Origin: Bacillota bacterium | GTDB taxonomy: Bacteria; Bacillota; Clostridia; Christensenellales; Christensenellaceae | NCBI GenBank assembly: GCA_023393165.1 | Contig: JAEWMJ010000020.1 | Location: forward strand, 1 to 19,481 | DNA length: 19,481 bases | Direction: 5' to 3' | Part shown: positions 1-6,303 of the stretch, in pieces | How the letters are laid out: each line of letters begins with the position of its first letter | How positions within the stretch are numbered: position 1 is the stretch's first letter | Translations under genes and position numbers: made by a program | The notes under the pieces: generated by a model | Database searches by the model: none | Seen by the model: only the letters and a program-made list of their open reading frames with translations | What the model was told of the DNA's origin: nothing

Positions 1-60
1 CTGGTAGCTTGAACAACTCCATTCTAACGGAAAGGTGATTTTTTGTGTAACTTTTGCCAT

Positions 61-85
61 CCACCCGCATAGCGGGTGGTTTTTT
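61..85 (+). terminator. Rho-independent terminator of a gene left of the window
   Basis: An 8-bp perfect GC-rich stem (61-68 with 72-79, loop of three) is followed directly by six T. It reads on the plus strand, so a plus-strand gene should end just before it. The only open frame at the left edge runs from base 3 to a TGA at 36-38; eleven residues are too few to identify. A second small hairpin (91-96 with 100-105) follows. Confidence 0.8.
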
Positions 86-123
86 GTTTCGTACGCTGCG
101 CGTACTCAACGGACTAAAGTCAC

Positions 124-150
124 AAAAAAAAATCCGGCTTTTAAGCCGGA
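124..150 (-). terminator. Terminator of the feo operon
   Basis: Read on the minus strand, TCCGGC and GCCGGA form a stem (145-150 with 133-138) followed by a run of nine T (124-132). It lies 24 bases past the stop codon of the Cys-rich peptide gene, and closes the feo operon. Confidence 0.85.
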
Positions 151-173
151 CTTGATTTAACGGAAAACGCGTT

Positions 174-314
174 TTATTCTTTATGGCAGCTTTTTGCCTG
201 CGGGCATCCGCCGCAATCGCAGCCACAGCCGCCCTTGCTTCTGTTTTTGATCATTCTCACGATAATTAAGGCCAGCAGCCCAAATAAAATTCCTCCGATG
301 ATCCAGGTCGACAT
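174..314 (-). CDS. FeoB-associated Cys-rich membrane peptide (46 aa)
   Basis: This 46-residue gene starts with an ATG at 312-314, preceded by AAGGAGGATGTAAA. Residues 4-20 form one membrane segment (WIIGGILFGLLALIIV). A basic stretch (RMIKNRSK) follows, then a Cys-rich tail with Cys 30, 32, 34, 37 and 43 (GGCGCDCGGCPQAKSCHK). This matches the FeoB-associated Cys-rich membrane protein family found directly downstream of feoB in Firmicutes. It lies 27 bases after feoB and before the operon terminator, so it is co-transcribed. The Cys tail probably faces the cytosol and may accept or buffer Fe(II) arriving through FeoB; that role is inference. Family assignment is secure from size, topology and position. 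Confidence 0.9.
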   Translation of the reverse strand: MSTWIIGGILFGLLALIIVRMIKNRSKGGCGCDCGGCPQAKSCHKE

Positions 315-341
315 TTTACATCCTCCTTTACAGGAATTAGT

Positions 342-2369
342 TCAGTATCCGAATATCAGGCGCCCGAGCTGATAGATGATCAGCGCGACCACATAGGCGG
401 TGGCGGTCTGGTAAAGAATAGCCCGCAGCGTCCATTTGACGGAACCCATTTCACGGTGCATTGTGGCAATCGCGGCAAAACAGGGAGCCGCCAGGAGCGT
501 TAACGCCATGAAAGCATATGCGCTCGCCGGATTAAAGAGCTGCCCGATGCTGGTGATCAGCGTCGGATCGGATTCGCTCAATCCGCCTCCCAGGCCGAAG
601 AGTATGCCGAATGTACCCACGATATTTTCCTTTGCGATAAGACCGGTCAGTGCCGCAGAGGCAGACTGCCAGTTTCCGAATCCCAGGGGCGCGAATACCG
701 GAGCGATAAACCTTCCGATATCGGCCAGCAGGCTCGAAGACGCGTCGTCCACCATCTGCAGAGAGCCGTTAAACGCCTGCAGGAACCAGATGGCGGTAAG
801 CGCCACCAGTATGATCGTTCCCGCTTTTACGATAAAGTGCTTTCCTCTTTCCCACATGTGGATCAGAACGCCTTTGGGCCTGGGCAGCCTGTATTGCGGA
901 AGCTCCATAACGAAGGGGGCGGGTTTCCCCTTGAACATGGGCGTCCTTTTTAATATGATTCCGGACAGTATGACTATGCCGATTCCGAGTATATACATGG
1001 AAGACCCCACCCATGCGTCGTGCGGGAAAAGCGCGCCCACCATCAGCGCAAACACCGGAAGCTTTGCTCCGCAGGGTATAAAAGGCGTGAGCATGATCGT
1101 CATTTTCCTGTCGCGGTCGTTTTCTATGGTGCGGCTGGCCATGATTCCGGGCACGGAACATCCGGTGCCGATCAGCATGGGTATAAACGACTTTCCGGAA
1201 AGCCCGAATTTTCTGAATATCCGATCCATTATAAAGGCAACGCGCGCCATATAGCCGATATCCTCCATCATGGACAGGAAGAAGAACAATATCATGAGCT
1301 GGGGCACAAAACTGAACACCGCGCCCACTCCGCCGATGATGCCGTCCACAATCAGCCCGTGCAGCCAGGGGGCCGCGTCCACGCTGGTAAGGAACGCGGA
1401 TACGCCTCCGCCGATCCAGTCCCCGAACAGCGTATCCATCCAGCCGATTGTGATATCCCCCAGCGTCTGAATAGAAACGAAGTATATCCCCCACATAATG
1501 AGGAAGAATATGGGCAGCGCGAGCCAGCGGTTGGTGACGATCTTGTCGATCCTGTCCGAAACCGATGTGCCGGCGTTTGTTTTTTTTCTGACCGATTCGC
1601 TTATAATTCTTCCTATATAATCATATCTCGCATTGGCAATGATGCTTTCGGAATCATCGTCTTCCTCTTCTTCCGCTTTGGCAATAACCGCCTCCACTTT
1701 GGAATGAATATCTTCGGGCAGTTTCAATTGTTCCTGAACCTTCTCATCGCGCTCAAACAATTTGATTGCATACCAATGCGAGTTCTCTTCCCGCACGACT
1801 GAAGAAATTATATTCTGAATATCATTTACCGCGGTTTCTATCCTGCTGCTGAACTGGTGCTGAACCGACACCGCCTTCTTTTTCTTTGCGATATCTACCG
1901 CCTTTTCGGCAGCCTCCCGGATACCTTCCCCTTTGAGCGCGGATGTTTCCACAATCTCGCAGCCAAGCGCTTTTGAAAGCCTTGCAATATCTATTTTGTC
2001 CCCATTTTTTTTAACGACGTCCATCATGTTGAGCGCTATGACGAGCGGTATGCCTACTTCCACCAACTGGGTGGTTAAATAAAGATTTCTCTCAATATTG
2101 GTTGCGTCTACAATATTTATAATGACATCGGGTTTTTCGTGAATCAAAAAATCCCTGGTTACGACTTCTTCCAGCGTATAGGGCGAGAGCGAATAAATGC
2201 CGGGAAGGTCTACAACAATAACATCCTTATAATTCCTGAGTTTGCCCTCTTTTTTTTCTACCGTAACTCCCGGCCAGTTTCCCACATATTGCGAACTTCC
2301 CGTCAAATCGTTGAACATGGTTGTTTTTCCGCAGTTTGGATTTCCCGTCAGCGCAATCTTGATCGGCAT
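342..2369 (-). CDS. feoB: Ferrous iron transporter FeoB
   Basis: GTP-driven Fe(II) importer of the cytoplasmic membrane, 675 aa. The N-terminal G domain shows G1 GNPNCGKT (9-16), G2 around PGVTVE (33-38), G3 DLPG (54-57), G4 NMMD (114-117) and a G5-like SALKGEG (about 143-149). A helical linker with an acidic run (EEEEDDD) follows, then the multi-span domain with two Gate repeats, including GTGCSVPG and the paired FIPCGAKLPV segment, and a C-terminal APCFAAIATMHREMGS. An in-frame ATG lies 8 codons upstream at 2391-2393. I prefer the ATG at 2367-2369 because AAGGAGGAAAGG lies immediately before it, whereas the upstream ATG has no Shine-Dalgarno sequence and sits inside an operator palindrome. 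FeoB is third in an operon after two feoA genes. Confidence 0.97.
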   Translation of the reverse strand: MPIKIALTGNPNCGKTTMFNDLTGSSQYVGNWPGVTVEKKEGKLRNYKDVIVVDLPGIYSLSPYTLEEVVTRDFLIHEKPDVIINIVDATNIERNLYLTTQLVEVGIPLVIALNMMDVVKKNGDKIDIARLSKALGCEIVETSALKGEGIREAAEKAVDIAKKKKAVSVQHQFSSRIETAVNDIQNIISSVVREENSHWYAIKLFERDEKVQEQLKLPEDIHSKVEAVIAKAEEEEDDDSESIIANARYDYIGRIISESVRKKTNAGTSVSDRIDKIVTNRWLALPIFFLIMWGIYFVSIQTLGDITIGWMDTLFGDWIGGGVSAFLTSVDAAPWLHGLIVDGIIGGVGAVFSFVPQLMILFFFLSMMEDIGYMARVAFIMDRIFRKFGLSGKSFIPMLIGTGCSVPGIMASRTIENDRDRKMTIMLTPFIPCGAKLPVFALMVGALFPHDAWVGSSMYILGIGIVILSGIILKRTPMFKGKPAPFVMELPQYRLPRPKGVLIHMWERGKHFIVKAGTIILVALTAIWFLQAFNGSLQMVDDASSSLLADIGRFIAPVFAPLGFGNWQSASAALTGLIAKENIVGTFGILFGLGGGLSESDPTLITSIGQLFNPASAYAFMALTLLAAPCFAAIATMHREMGSVKWTLRAILYQTATAYVVALIIYQLGRLIFGY

Positions 2370-2384
2370 TCCTTTCCTCCTTGC

Positions 2385-2400
2385 GTTAGCCATCGCTAAC
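2385..2400. promoter_or_regulatory. Putative DtxR-type operator between feoA and feoB
   Basis: GTTAGC-N4-GCTAAC, a perfect 12-base palindrome with a 4-base spacer. It is the same pattern as the three sites upstream of the first feoA. It overlaps the unused upstream ATG of feoB and lies 15 bases before the feoB start. It suggests that feoB has a second, internally placed control point. Confidence 0.65.
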
Positions 2401-2413
2401 TGAAATTTATTTT

Positions 2414-2447
2414 ATATGCAGGGCCGTTTATTGAAAACCCTGCATAT
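2414..2447 (-). other. Intercistronic hairpin between feoA and feoB
   Basis: ATATGCAGGG and CCCTGCATAT form a perfect 10-bp inverted repeat with a 14-base loop, starting on the base after the feoA stop codon. The bases after it on the minus strand are A/T-rich (AAAATAAATTT) but hold no clean U-run. A 3' stabilising or processing hairpin, or a partial attenuator, is more likely than a full terminator. Confidence 0.6.
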
Positions 2448-2675
2448 TTATTCCACTATGATTTTTTCGGCGTCTTCTTTGCGTATGGTCAGTTCATAAT
2501 TCCGCACCGTTATTTCTATCGGATCGCCCAGCGGAGCAACCTTGCGTACATAGATGGATGAGCCTTTTGTGATACCCATGTCCATGATCCTGCGTTTTAC
2601 CGGGCCTTCGCCTTGCAGCTTGACAACGGTAACGGTCTCGCCGCATTTGATTTCCTTAAGTGTATTCAAAACCAT
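2448..2675 (-). CDS. feoA: FeoA-type SH3-like protein, second copy
   Basis: Small cytosolic partner of FeoB (75 aa from the chosen start). The sequence is a typical FeoA SH3-like beta barrel: VTVVKLQGEGPVKRRIMDMGITKGSSIYVRKVAPLGDPIEITVRNYELTIRKEDAEKI, with the family's conserved R-R-I-x-D-M-G-I-x-K-G turn and the final strand before the acidic end. It is thought to modulate FeoB through its G domain or membrane part. An ATG six codons further out (2691-2693) is possible but lacks a good ribosome binding site, while GGAGAAGGGAAGGGAA precedes the ATG at 2673-2675. It lies between another feoA copy upstream and feoB downstream. Confidence 0.92.
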   Translation of the reverse strand: MVLNTLKEIKCGETVTVVKLQGEGPVKRRIMDMGITKGSSIYVRKVAPLGDPIEITVRNYELTIRKEDAEKIIVE

Positions 2676-2772
2676 TTCCCTTCCCTTCTCCATGCGCCTG
2701 CCTGCCGGGCAGATATGTAAAAAAATAATATAATTCCTAAGCGGAGGCCATGCACATTAAAAAAGGATAATT

Positions 2773-2982
2773 TTATACGATTATCCTGTTTGCCATTCCC
2801 TTATCTAAAGCGACTCTTGAATCCTTAACGCTCAGTATCATGTTGCCGCCCAATTCCGTAACAATCGTCACATTCTGCCCGGTTACGAATCCGAGGCTTT
2901 CCAAAAATCTTTTGGTATCATCCTTGCCGTTGATCTTTTTGATCTGCATCTGCGTTCCCGGCCTGGCCATCGTCAGTGGCAT
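2773..2982 (-). CDS. feoA: FeoA-type SH3-like protein, first copy
   Basis: First gene of the operon, 69 aa. It is a second, divergent FeoA domain: MPLTMARPGTQMQIKKINGKDD at the start, then LESLGFVTGQNVTIVTELGGNMILSVKDSRVALDKGMANRIIV. The L-x-x-L-G-F-x-x-G-x-x-V core and the SRVALD...A strand are characteristic. AAGGAGGGATCGTA precedes the ATG, giving a clear start. Two feoA genes ahead of feoB are common in Clostridia, and the two products may form a hetero-oligomer (inference). Its promoter at 3062-3090 carries three operator-like palindromes. Confidence 0.93.
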   Translation of the reverse strand: MPLTMARPGTQMQIKKINGKDDTKRFLESLGFVTGQNVTIVTELGGNMILSVKDSRVALDKGMANRIIV

Positions 2983-3000
2983 TACGATCCCTCCTTAATT

Positions 3001-3016
3001 ATTAGCTGCTGCTAAC
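3001..3016. promoter_or_regulatory. Putative DtxR-type operator A (feo leader)
   Basis: ATTAGC-TGCT-GCTAAC matches the GTTAGC-N4-GCTAAC palindrome at 11 of 12 arm positions. It lies about 40-55 bases downstream of the predicted start of transcription and just before the Shine-Dalgarno of the first feoA. Confidence 0.6.
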
Positions 3017-3034
3017 CAATGATCCTTATAAATG

Positions 3035-3050
3035 GTTAGCCCTAGCTAAC
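3035..3050. promoter_or_regulatory. Putative DtxR-type operator B (feo start site)
   Basis: GTTAGC-CCTA-GCTAAC, a perfect palindrome that extends by one more G/C pair on each side. It covers about +5 to +20 relative to the predicted transcription start, a repressing position. Confidence 0.7.
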
Positions 3051-3061
3051 CTTTCAATGAT

Positions 3062-3090
3062 AGTTTACCATGGCTAACTATAGTTGTCAA
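3062..3090 (-). promoter_or_regulatory. Sigma-A promoter of the feo operon with operator C in its spacer
   Basis: On the minus strand a perfect TTGACA (3085-3090), a 17-base spacer and TAAACT (3062-3067) form the promoter. The spacer holds a third palindrome, GTTTAC-CATG-GCTAAC (3063-3078), which extends to ATAGTT...AACTAT (3060-3081). A protein bound here would block RNA polymerase directly. This fits Fe(II)-loaded repressor action by the divergent DtxR-type protein (inference). Confidence 0.75.
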
Positions 3091-3271
3091 CAACGAGTTT
3101 AAAAAAATTTTATAAAACTTTTAAAATTAAAATTTGCCAATTTATGAAGAACTATGTTAATATGATTATACTGTCGTCCAATTAGCAAATTTGTATACCA
3201 AGAAAATTTTTGGCAATAAATTATTTTATCCGCCATAAGATAAAGATAATAATAATTAAAGGAGGCTGCAC

Positions 3272-3652
3272 ATGGGTATACATGAATCGGGTGAAAATTA
3301 CCTGGAAACTATACTAATACTTCAAAACAAACTTGGTTTCGTCCGTTCCATAGATATCGCGAACGAACTTGAGTATACGAAACCCAGTATCAGCCGCGCC
3401 GTCAGCATTTTAAAACAGGCAGATTACATTTCCGTACAGGATAACGGGCAGATCATACTGACCGAAAAAGGCATGCAAAAGGCAAACGAGATATATGACC
3501 GGCACAAGATCATTACGCGTTATCTGGTCCTCTCCCTGGGCGTATCCAGGGAAACGGCGGATCAGGACGCCTGCCGCATAGAACATATTATCAGCCAGGA
3601 AACATTCGATAAAATCAAAGAATTTGTGGAAGAAAAACGGGCAAACGAATGA
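3272..3652 (+). CDS. DtxR/MntR-family metal-dependent repressor, short form
   Basis: 126-aa DNA-binding regulator, probably the Fe(II) sensor for the divergent feo operon. It has an N-terminal winged helix (SIDIANELEYTKPSISRAVSILKQADYI, about 26-53, with the wing near 55-65) and a dimerisation/metal domain (70-126). The C-terminal SH3 domain of long DtxR proteins is absent, as in MntR. Against the family metal ligands I read Glu12, His78, Cys101, Glu104 and His105. The C-R-I-E-H-I-I-S stretch follows the DtxR/IdeR pattern (Cys as ligand), whereas MntR has Glu there. The position of DtxR Met10 / MntR Asp8 is Asn9. AAAGGAGGCTGCAC precedes the ATG. The gene is monocistronic with a strong terminator. 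A possible plus-strand -10 (TATACT, 3167-3172) precedes it. Confidence 0.92.
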   Translation: MGIHESGENYLETILILQNKLGFVRSIDIANELEYTKPSISRAVSILKQADYISVQDNGQIILTEKGMQKANEIYDRHKIITRYLVLSLGVSRETADQDACRIEHIISQETFDKIKEFVEEKRANE

Positions 3653-3671
3653 TATCCGGTTCGTCCGGTTG

Positions 3672-3700
3672 ACCGCCGTATCCCATACGGCGGTTTTTTT
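3672..3700 (+). terminator. Terminator of the DtxR-type gene
   Basis: ACCGCCGTAT-CCC-ATACGGCGGT is a perfect 10-bp stem followed by seven T. It lies 20 bases after the stop codon. Confidence 0.95.
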
Positions 3701-3715
3701 ATTGCCTGCCTCAAT

Positions 3716-3992
3716 TAGCCTCAGTTGACAAGGTAATAAACGGTTTGCAGCGGGCCATTCGCGCCATGGCCGCGTTAGTCTCCCTCGCCATGGGTTCCGC
3801 CATGCCTTCGGTCGGCTGCCTTGCCCTGACACAAATGGCCCGGCTGTAAACTCTTCAACCCTAAGGGATAGATATTCGTTCCCGGCAAGGCCGCAGGACG
3901 AAGCTTTGCAGGCTGCAAAGCGAGGACGAGAACGCCGCCGGGGGCGGATAGATGCCCATTAGGGGCGTTTACTACTTTGTCAACTGAGGCTA
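3716..3992. mobile_element. MITE-like non-coding element with 26-bp terminal inverted repeats
   Basis: The left end (3716-3741, beginning TAGCCTCAGTTGACAA) and right end (3967-3992, ending TTGTCAACTGAGGCTA) are inverted copies matching at 24 of 26 positions. Each end carries a flanking TA, as expected for insertion at a TA dinucleotide. I find no convincing gene inside. The interior is GC-richer and structured: GGGCCATT/AATGGCCC (3752-3759 with 3834-3841) encloses one domain, and GCTTTGCA-GGC-TGCAAAGC (3903-3921) is a perfect hairpin. It fits a miniature inverted-repeat element mobilised in trans. It fills most of the 393-base gap between the DtxR-type gene and the next gene. Confidence 0.65.
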
Positions 3993-4045
3993 CATAAAAC
4001 GCCTGTATTATCCAAATAATATATAAAGACTTTCTGAAAGGACGA

Positions 4046-4756
4046 ATGATGATGCTTAATGAAATATGGCAGACCGTTCTGCAGTCTCTTTTTGCTGTTG
4101 TTGTGTTATTTGGGCTTACGCGGCTGATGGGAAAAAAGCAGGTTTCCCAATTGACTACGTTTGATTATGTTGTCGGAATCACAATCGGTTCAATCGCAAA
4201 AGCCATTGCGGTTGAAGGTCAATATACTAAAGGCATTACGTCGCTGATCCTATTCGCGCTCTTCCCTATTATATTATCTTTGATTTCATTAAAGAGTCGT
4301 AAGGCGCAAAAGATTTTGGACGGAATACCCGCCATATTGATTCAAAATGGGAAAATAGTAAAGGAGAATCTGAAAAAATCGAAATTTACGATCAATCAAT
4401 TGCTGAAAGAATGCCGGATAAAAGATGTATTTGATATTACGGAAATTGAATTTGCAATTCTGGAAACGAACGGCCAAATAAGCATACAGAAAAAATCCCA
4501 GAACCAGCCGTTAACGCCCAAAGACATGAAATTACCCACGGATTACAAGGGATTATGCTTGAATATCATAATAGACGGCAAAATCATTCAGGAACATTTG
4601 TCCATGGCGGAACGGGATATCAATTGGATATTGGATGAATTAAAAAAACAGAACATTACAGACATCCGTAATGTTTTACTGGCATATTTTGATTCAAATA
4701 ATCAATTTATCGTCCATACGGATCATAAGGAAGAATCAAAAGATCTTTTGACTTAA
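4046..4756 (+). CDS. YetF-type (DUF421) membrane protein
   Basis: 236-aa protein of the DUF421/YetF family. Three membrane helices at about 8-26, 40-56 and 62-82 include the family's conserved R-L-M-G-K-K-Q-V-S-Q-L-T-T-F-D-Y-V-V-G-I-T-I-G-S block (26-49). A cytosolic domain follows with DGIPAILIQNGKIVKENLKKSKFTINQLL and VFDITEIEFAILETNGQISI, as expected. The biochemical role is not settled; relatives in Bacillus affect sporulation and germination or cell surface properties. GAAAGGACGA precedes three consecutive ATG codons (4046, 4049, 4052); the third has the better spacing, so the first two residues are uncertain. It stands alone after the inverted-repeat element and converges on the CRP-type gene. 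Confidence 0.9.
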   Translation: MMMLNEIWQTVLQSLFAVVVLFGLTRLMGKKQVSQLTTFDYVVGITIGSIAKAIAVEGQYTKGITSLILFALFPIILSLISLKSRKAQKILDGIPAILIQNGKIVKENLKKSKFTINQLLKECRIKDVFDITEIEFAILETNGQISIQKKSQNQPLTPKDMKLPTDYKGLCLNIIIDGKIIQEHLSMAERDINWILDELKKQNITDIRNVLLAYFDSNNQFIVHTDHKEESKDLLT

Positions 4757-4788
4757 AAAATTCCGGCGCTGAACAGCTAAAGCTGTTC
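4755..4788 (-). terminator. Weak terminator of the CRP-type gene
   Basis: GAACAGCT-TT-AGCTGTTC is a perfect 8-bp inverted repeat (4771-4788) covering the stop codon of the minus-strand CRP-type gene. A six-T run follows on that strand, but only after a 10-base gap, so efficiency is doubtful. It could also stop the convergent plus-strand gene partially. Confidence 0.35.
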
Positions 4789-5454
4789 ATCCTCCAAATG
4801 CAGTTGAAACACATTCTTTTTAAAACTGATGATTCCTTCCTCCTGCATCTGTCCCAGTACGCGCGACATCGCACTCCTGTCCACACAAAGGAAATCCGCC
4901 AGTTCGTTCCGGTTGAACGGAAGCACGATGCGGTCTTTTTTGATTTTTTTGGACTGAGACCAAAAGTATGCCAGCAGTTTTTCCCGGATAGACCGTTTGC
5001 CCAGCAAATCGATCCGGTTTGAAAGCATGACGTTTTTTTGTGCCAGGACCTTCATCATATTGCGGACGAGATGCGAGTGAAATTCGCAATGCGAGGAACA
5101 TTGCGTGATGATCCTTTTAAAATCCAGGAAAAGTATTCTGCTTTTTTCGGATGCGTATACGCTGACGGGTATCTCTTCTATCTCTGCGGGCGCGAAGGCC
5201 TCCGCAAACAGATCGGCGGGTCCCATTTCCGTCATGATCAGCCGGTTGCCGTGCACATCCTCGCGCACGACCTGCACCCGGCCTTCCAGCACCGCGCCAA
5301 CCGCACCGACGCGCTCCCCTTCCTGAAATATGACGTTTCCGTTTTCATAATTACGCAGGCTGGCGTTCAGGCATTTCAGCATGCCCAGAATTTCTTTTTC
5401 GCCGATTCCTTCAAACAGCGCCATCTCACGAAGCAATTTCAGATATTTTTCCAT
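4777..5454 (-). CDS. CRP/FNR-family transcriptional regulator, hcp-linked
   Basis: 225-aa regulator. The N-terminal cyclic-nucleotide-binding-type beta roll (about 12-125, with the G-E-R-V-G-A-V-G-A-V-L-E-G turn) leads through a dimerisation helix into a C-terminal winged helix, with RNELADFLCVDRSAMSRVLGQM at 182-203. There is no N-terminal FNR Cys cluster. Because it is divergent from ferredoxin-hcp, it is likely the local HcpR-type activator responding to nitrosative or redox stress (inference from context). The longest frame begins with TTG at 5479-5481, nine codons upstream. I chose the ATG at 5452-5454, preceded by AGGAAGATGAAAA; the TTG lies inside the operator palindrome. The effector cannot be read from sequence. 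Confidence 0.88.
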   Translation of the reverse strand: MEKYLKLLREMALFEGIGEKEILGMLKCLNASLRNYENGNVIFQEGERVGAVGAVLEGRVQVVREDVHGNRLIMTEMGPADLFAEAFAPAEIEEIPVSVYASEKSRILFLDFKRIITQCSSHCEFHSHLVRNMMKVLAQKNVMLSNRIDLLGKRSIREKLLAYFWSQSKKIKKDRIVLPFNRNELADFLCVDRSAMSRVLGQMQEEGIISFKKNVFQLHLEDEQL

Positions 5455-5468
5455 TTTTTCATCTTCCT

Positions 5469-5510
5469 GTTGCAAATGCAACCGTTTTTTTTGATTTATG
5501 TTACTATAAT
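5469..5510 (+). promoter_or_regulatory. Activator-dependent promoter of ferredoxin-hcp with CRP-type site
   Basis: A perfect -10 TATAAT (5505-5510) has no recognisable -35 at 17 or 18 bases (CCGTTT or ACCGTT). GTTGCA-AA-TGCAAC, a perfect palindrome with a 2-base spacer (5469-5482), is centred at 5475.5. For a start site at 5517 this is -41.5, the classic class II position for CRP/FNR activators. The palindrome also lies 15 bases before the start codon of the divergent regulator gene, so it could serve autoregulation too. The binding protein is inferred. Confidence 0.65.
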
Positions 5511-5546
5511 AAGTTTATAAAAGCAATAGAAAATGAGGTAAAGCAA

Positions 5547-6260
5547 ATGAAAAGACAAATCATTCATATCGATAAAGAAAAATGCAACGGCTGCGGACTT
5601 TGCGTATCGGCCTGCAAGGAAGGCGCGATCGGCCTGGCCCAAGGCAAAGCCGAACTTTTAAGAGACGATTACTGCGACGGCCTGGGCAACTGCCTGCCCG
5701 TTTGCCCCACCGGAGCGATCACGTTTGAAGAGCGCGAGGCTGCGGCATACGACGAGGAAGCCGTAAAAAGCAACATGCAGAAGAAAATACAGGCCCAGCA
5801 GGCGCCCAAAATACCCTGCGGCTGCCCTGGAAGCCAGTCCAAAGCAATCAGGCACGCGGAACCCGAAACAAACGAGGCGTACGGTCCCGTAAAATCCCAG
5901 CTCCGGCAGTGGCCTGTGCAGATCAAGCTGGCGCCCATAAACGCGCCGTATTTTAAAAACGCAAACCTGCTGATCGCGGCGGACTGTACTGCGTACGCAT
6001 ACGGAGATTTCCATACCCGCTTCATGAAAAACAAGATCACGCTGATCGGCTGCCCCAAACTGGACGAAGGGGATTATTCGGAAAAACTGACCGAGATACT
6101 GCGCAATAACGATATCAAGAGCGTTACCATCGTACGCATGGAAGTTCCCTGCTGCGGCGGAATCGCATATGCGGCTGAGACGGCCCTTCGCAACAGTGGG
6201 AAGTTCATTCCCTGGAACGTAGTGACCATCTCTACGGACGGCGAAATATTGGAAGATTAG
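5547..6260 (+). CDS. Ferredoxin-type Fe-S protein, Hcp partner
   Basis: 237-aa cytosolic iron-sulfur protein directly ahead of hcp, probably its electron donor (inference). The first cluster motif is complete: C13-x2-C16-x2-C19-x3-C23. The second has Cys 43, 49 and 53 with Gly at the usual second position (C-D-G-L-G-N-C-L-P-V-C-P), so it has only three Cys ligands. A roughly 170-residue C-terminal region follows with CGC (91-93), Cys147 (AADCTAYAYGDFH), IGCPKLDE (Cys169) and EVPCCGGI (Cys202, 203). That layout is typical of a ferredoxin family seen beside hcp in anaerobes. ATG follows GAGGTAAAGCAA. The gap to hcp is 43 bases with no terminator, so the two are one operon. Confidence 0.9.
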   Translation: MKRQIIHIDKEKCNGCGLCVSACKEGAIGLAQGKAELLRDDYCDGLGNCLPVCPTGAITFEEREAAAYDEEAVKSNMQKKIQAQQAPKIPCGCPGSQSKAIRHAEPETNEAYGPVKSQLRQWPVQIKLAPINAPYFKNANLLIAADCTAYAYGDFHTRFMKNKITLIGCPKLDEGDYSEKLTEILRNNDIKSVTIVRMEVPCCGGIAYAAETALRNSGKFIPWNVVTISTDGEILED

Positions 6261-6303
6261 AGCGATATATTAAAAAATTAAAATAAACTGGAGGAGAATT
6301 ATT

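Noticed and set aside
3..38. Short open frame at the left edge ending in TGA, possibly the tail of a plus-strand gene
   Set aside because: Only eleven residues are visible and no family can be named. The terminator at 61-85 supports a gene there, but the frame itself is not proof.
769..1494. 241-codon minus-strand frame within feoB in another frame
   Set aside because: It overlaps the conserved FeoB membrane domain; its Arg/His-rich composition marks it as an out-of-frame shadow.
3410..3832. Minus-strand frame of 140 codons over the DtxR-type gene and the inverted-repeat element
   Set aside because: It crosses a strong terminator and the element boundary and has no ribosome binding site.
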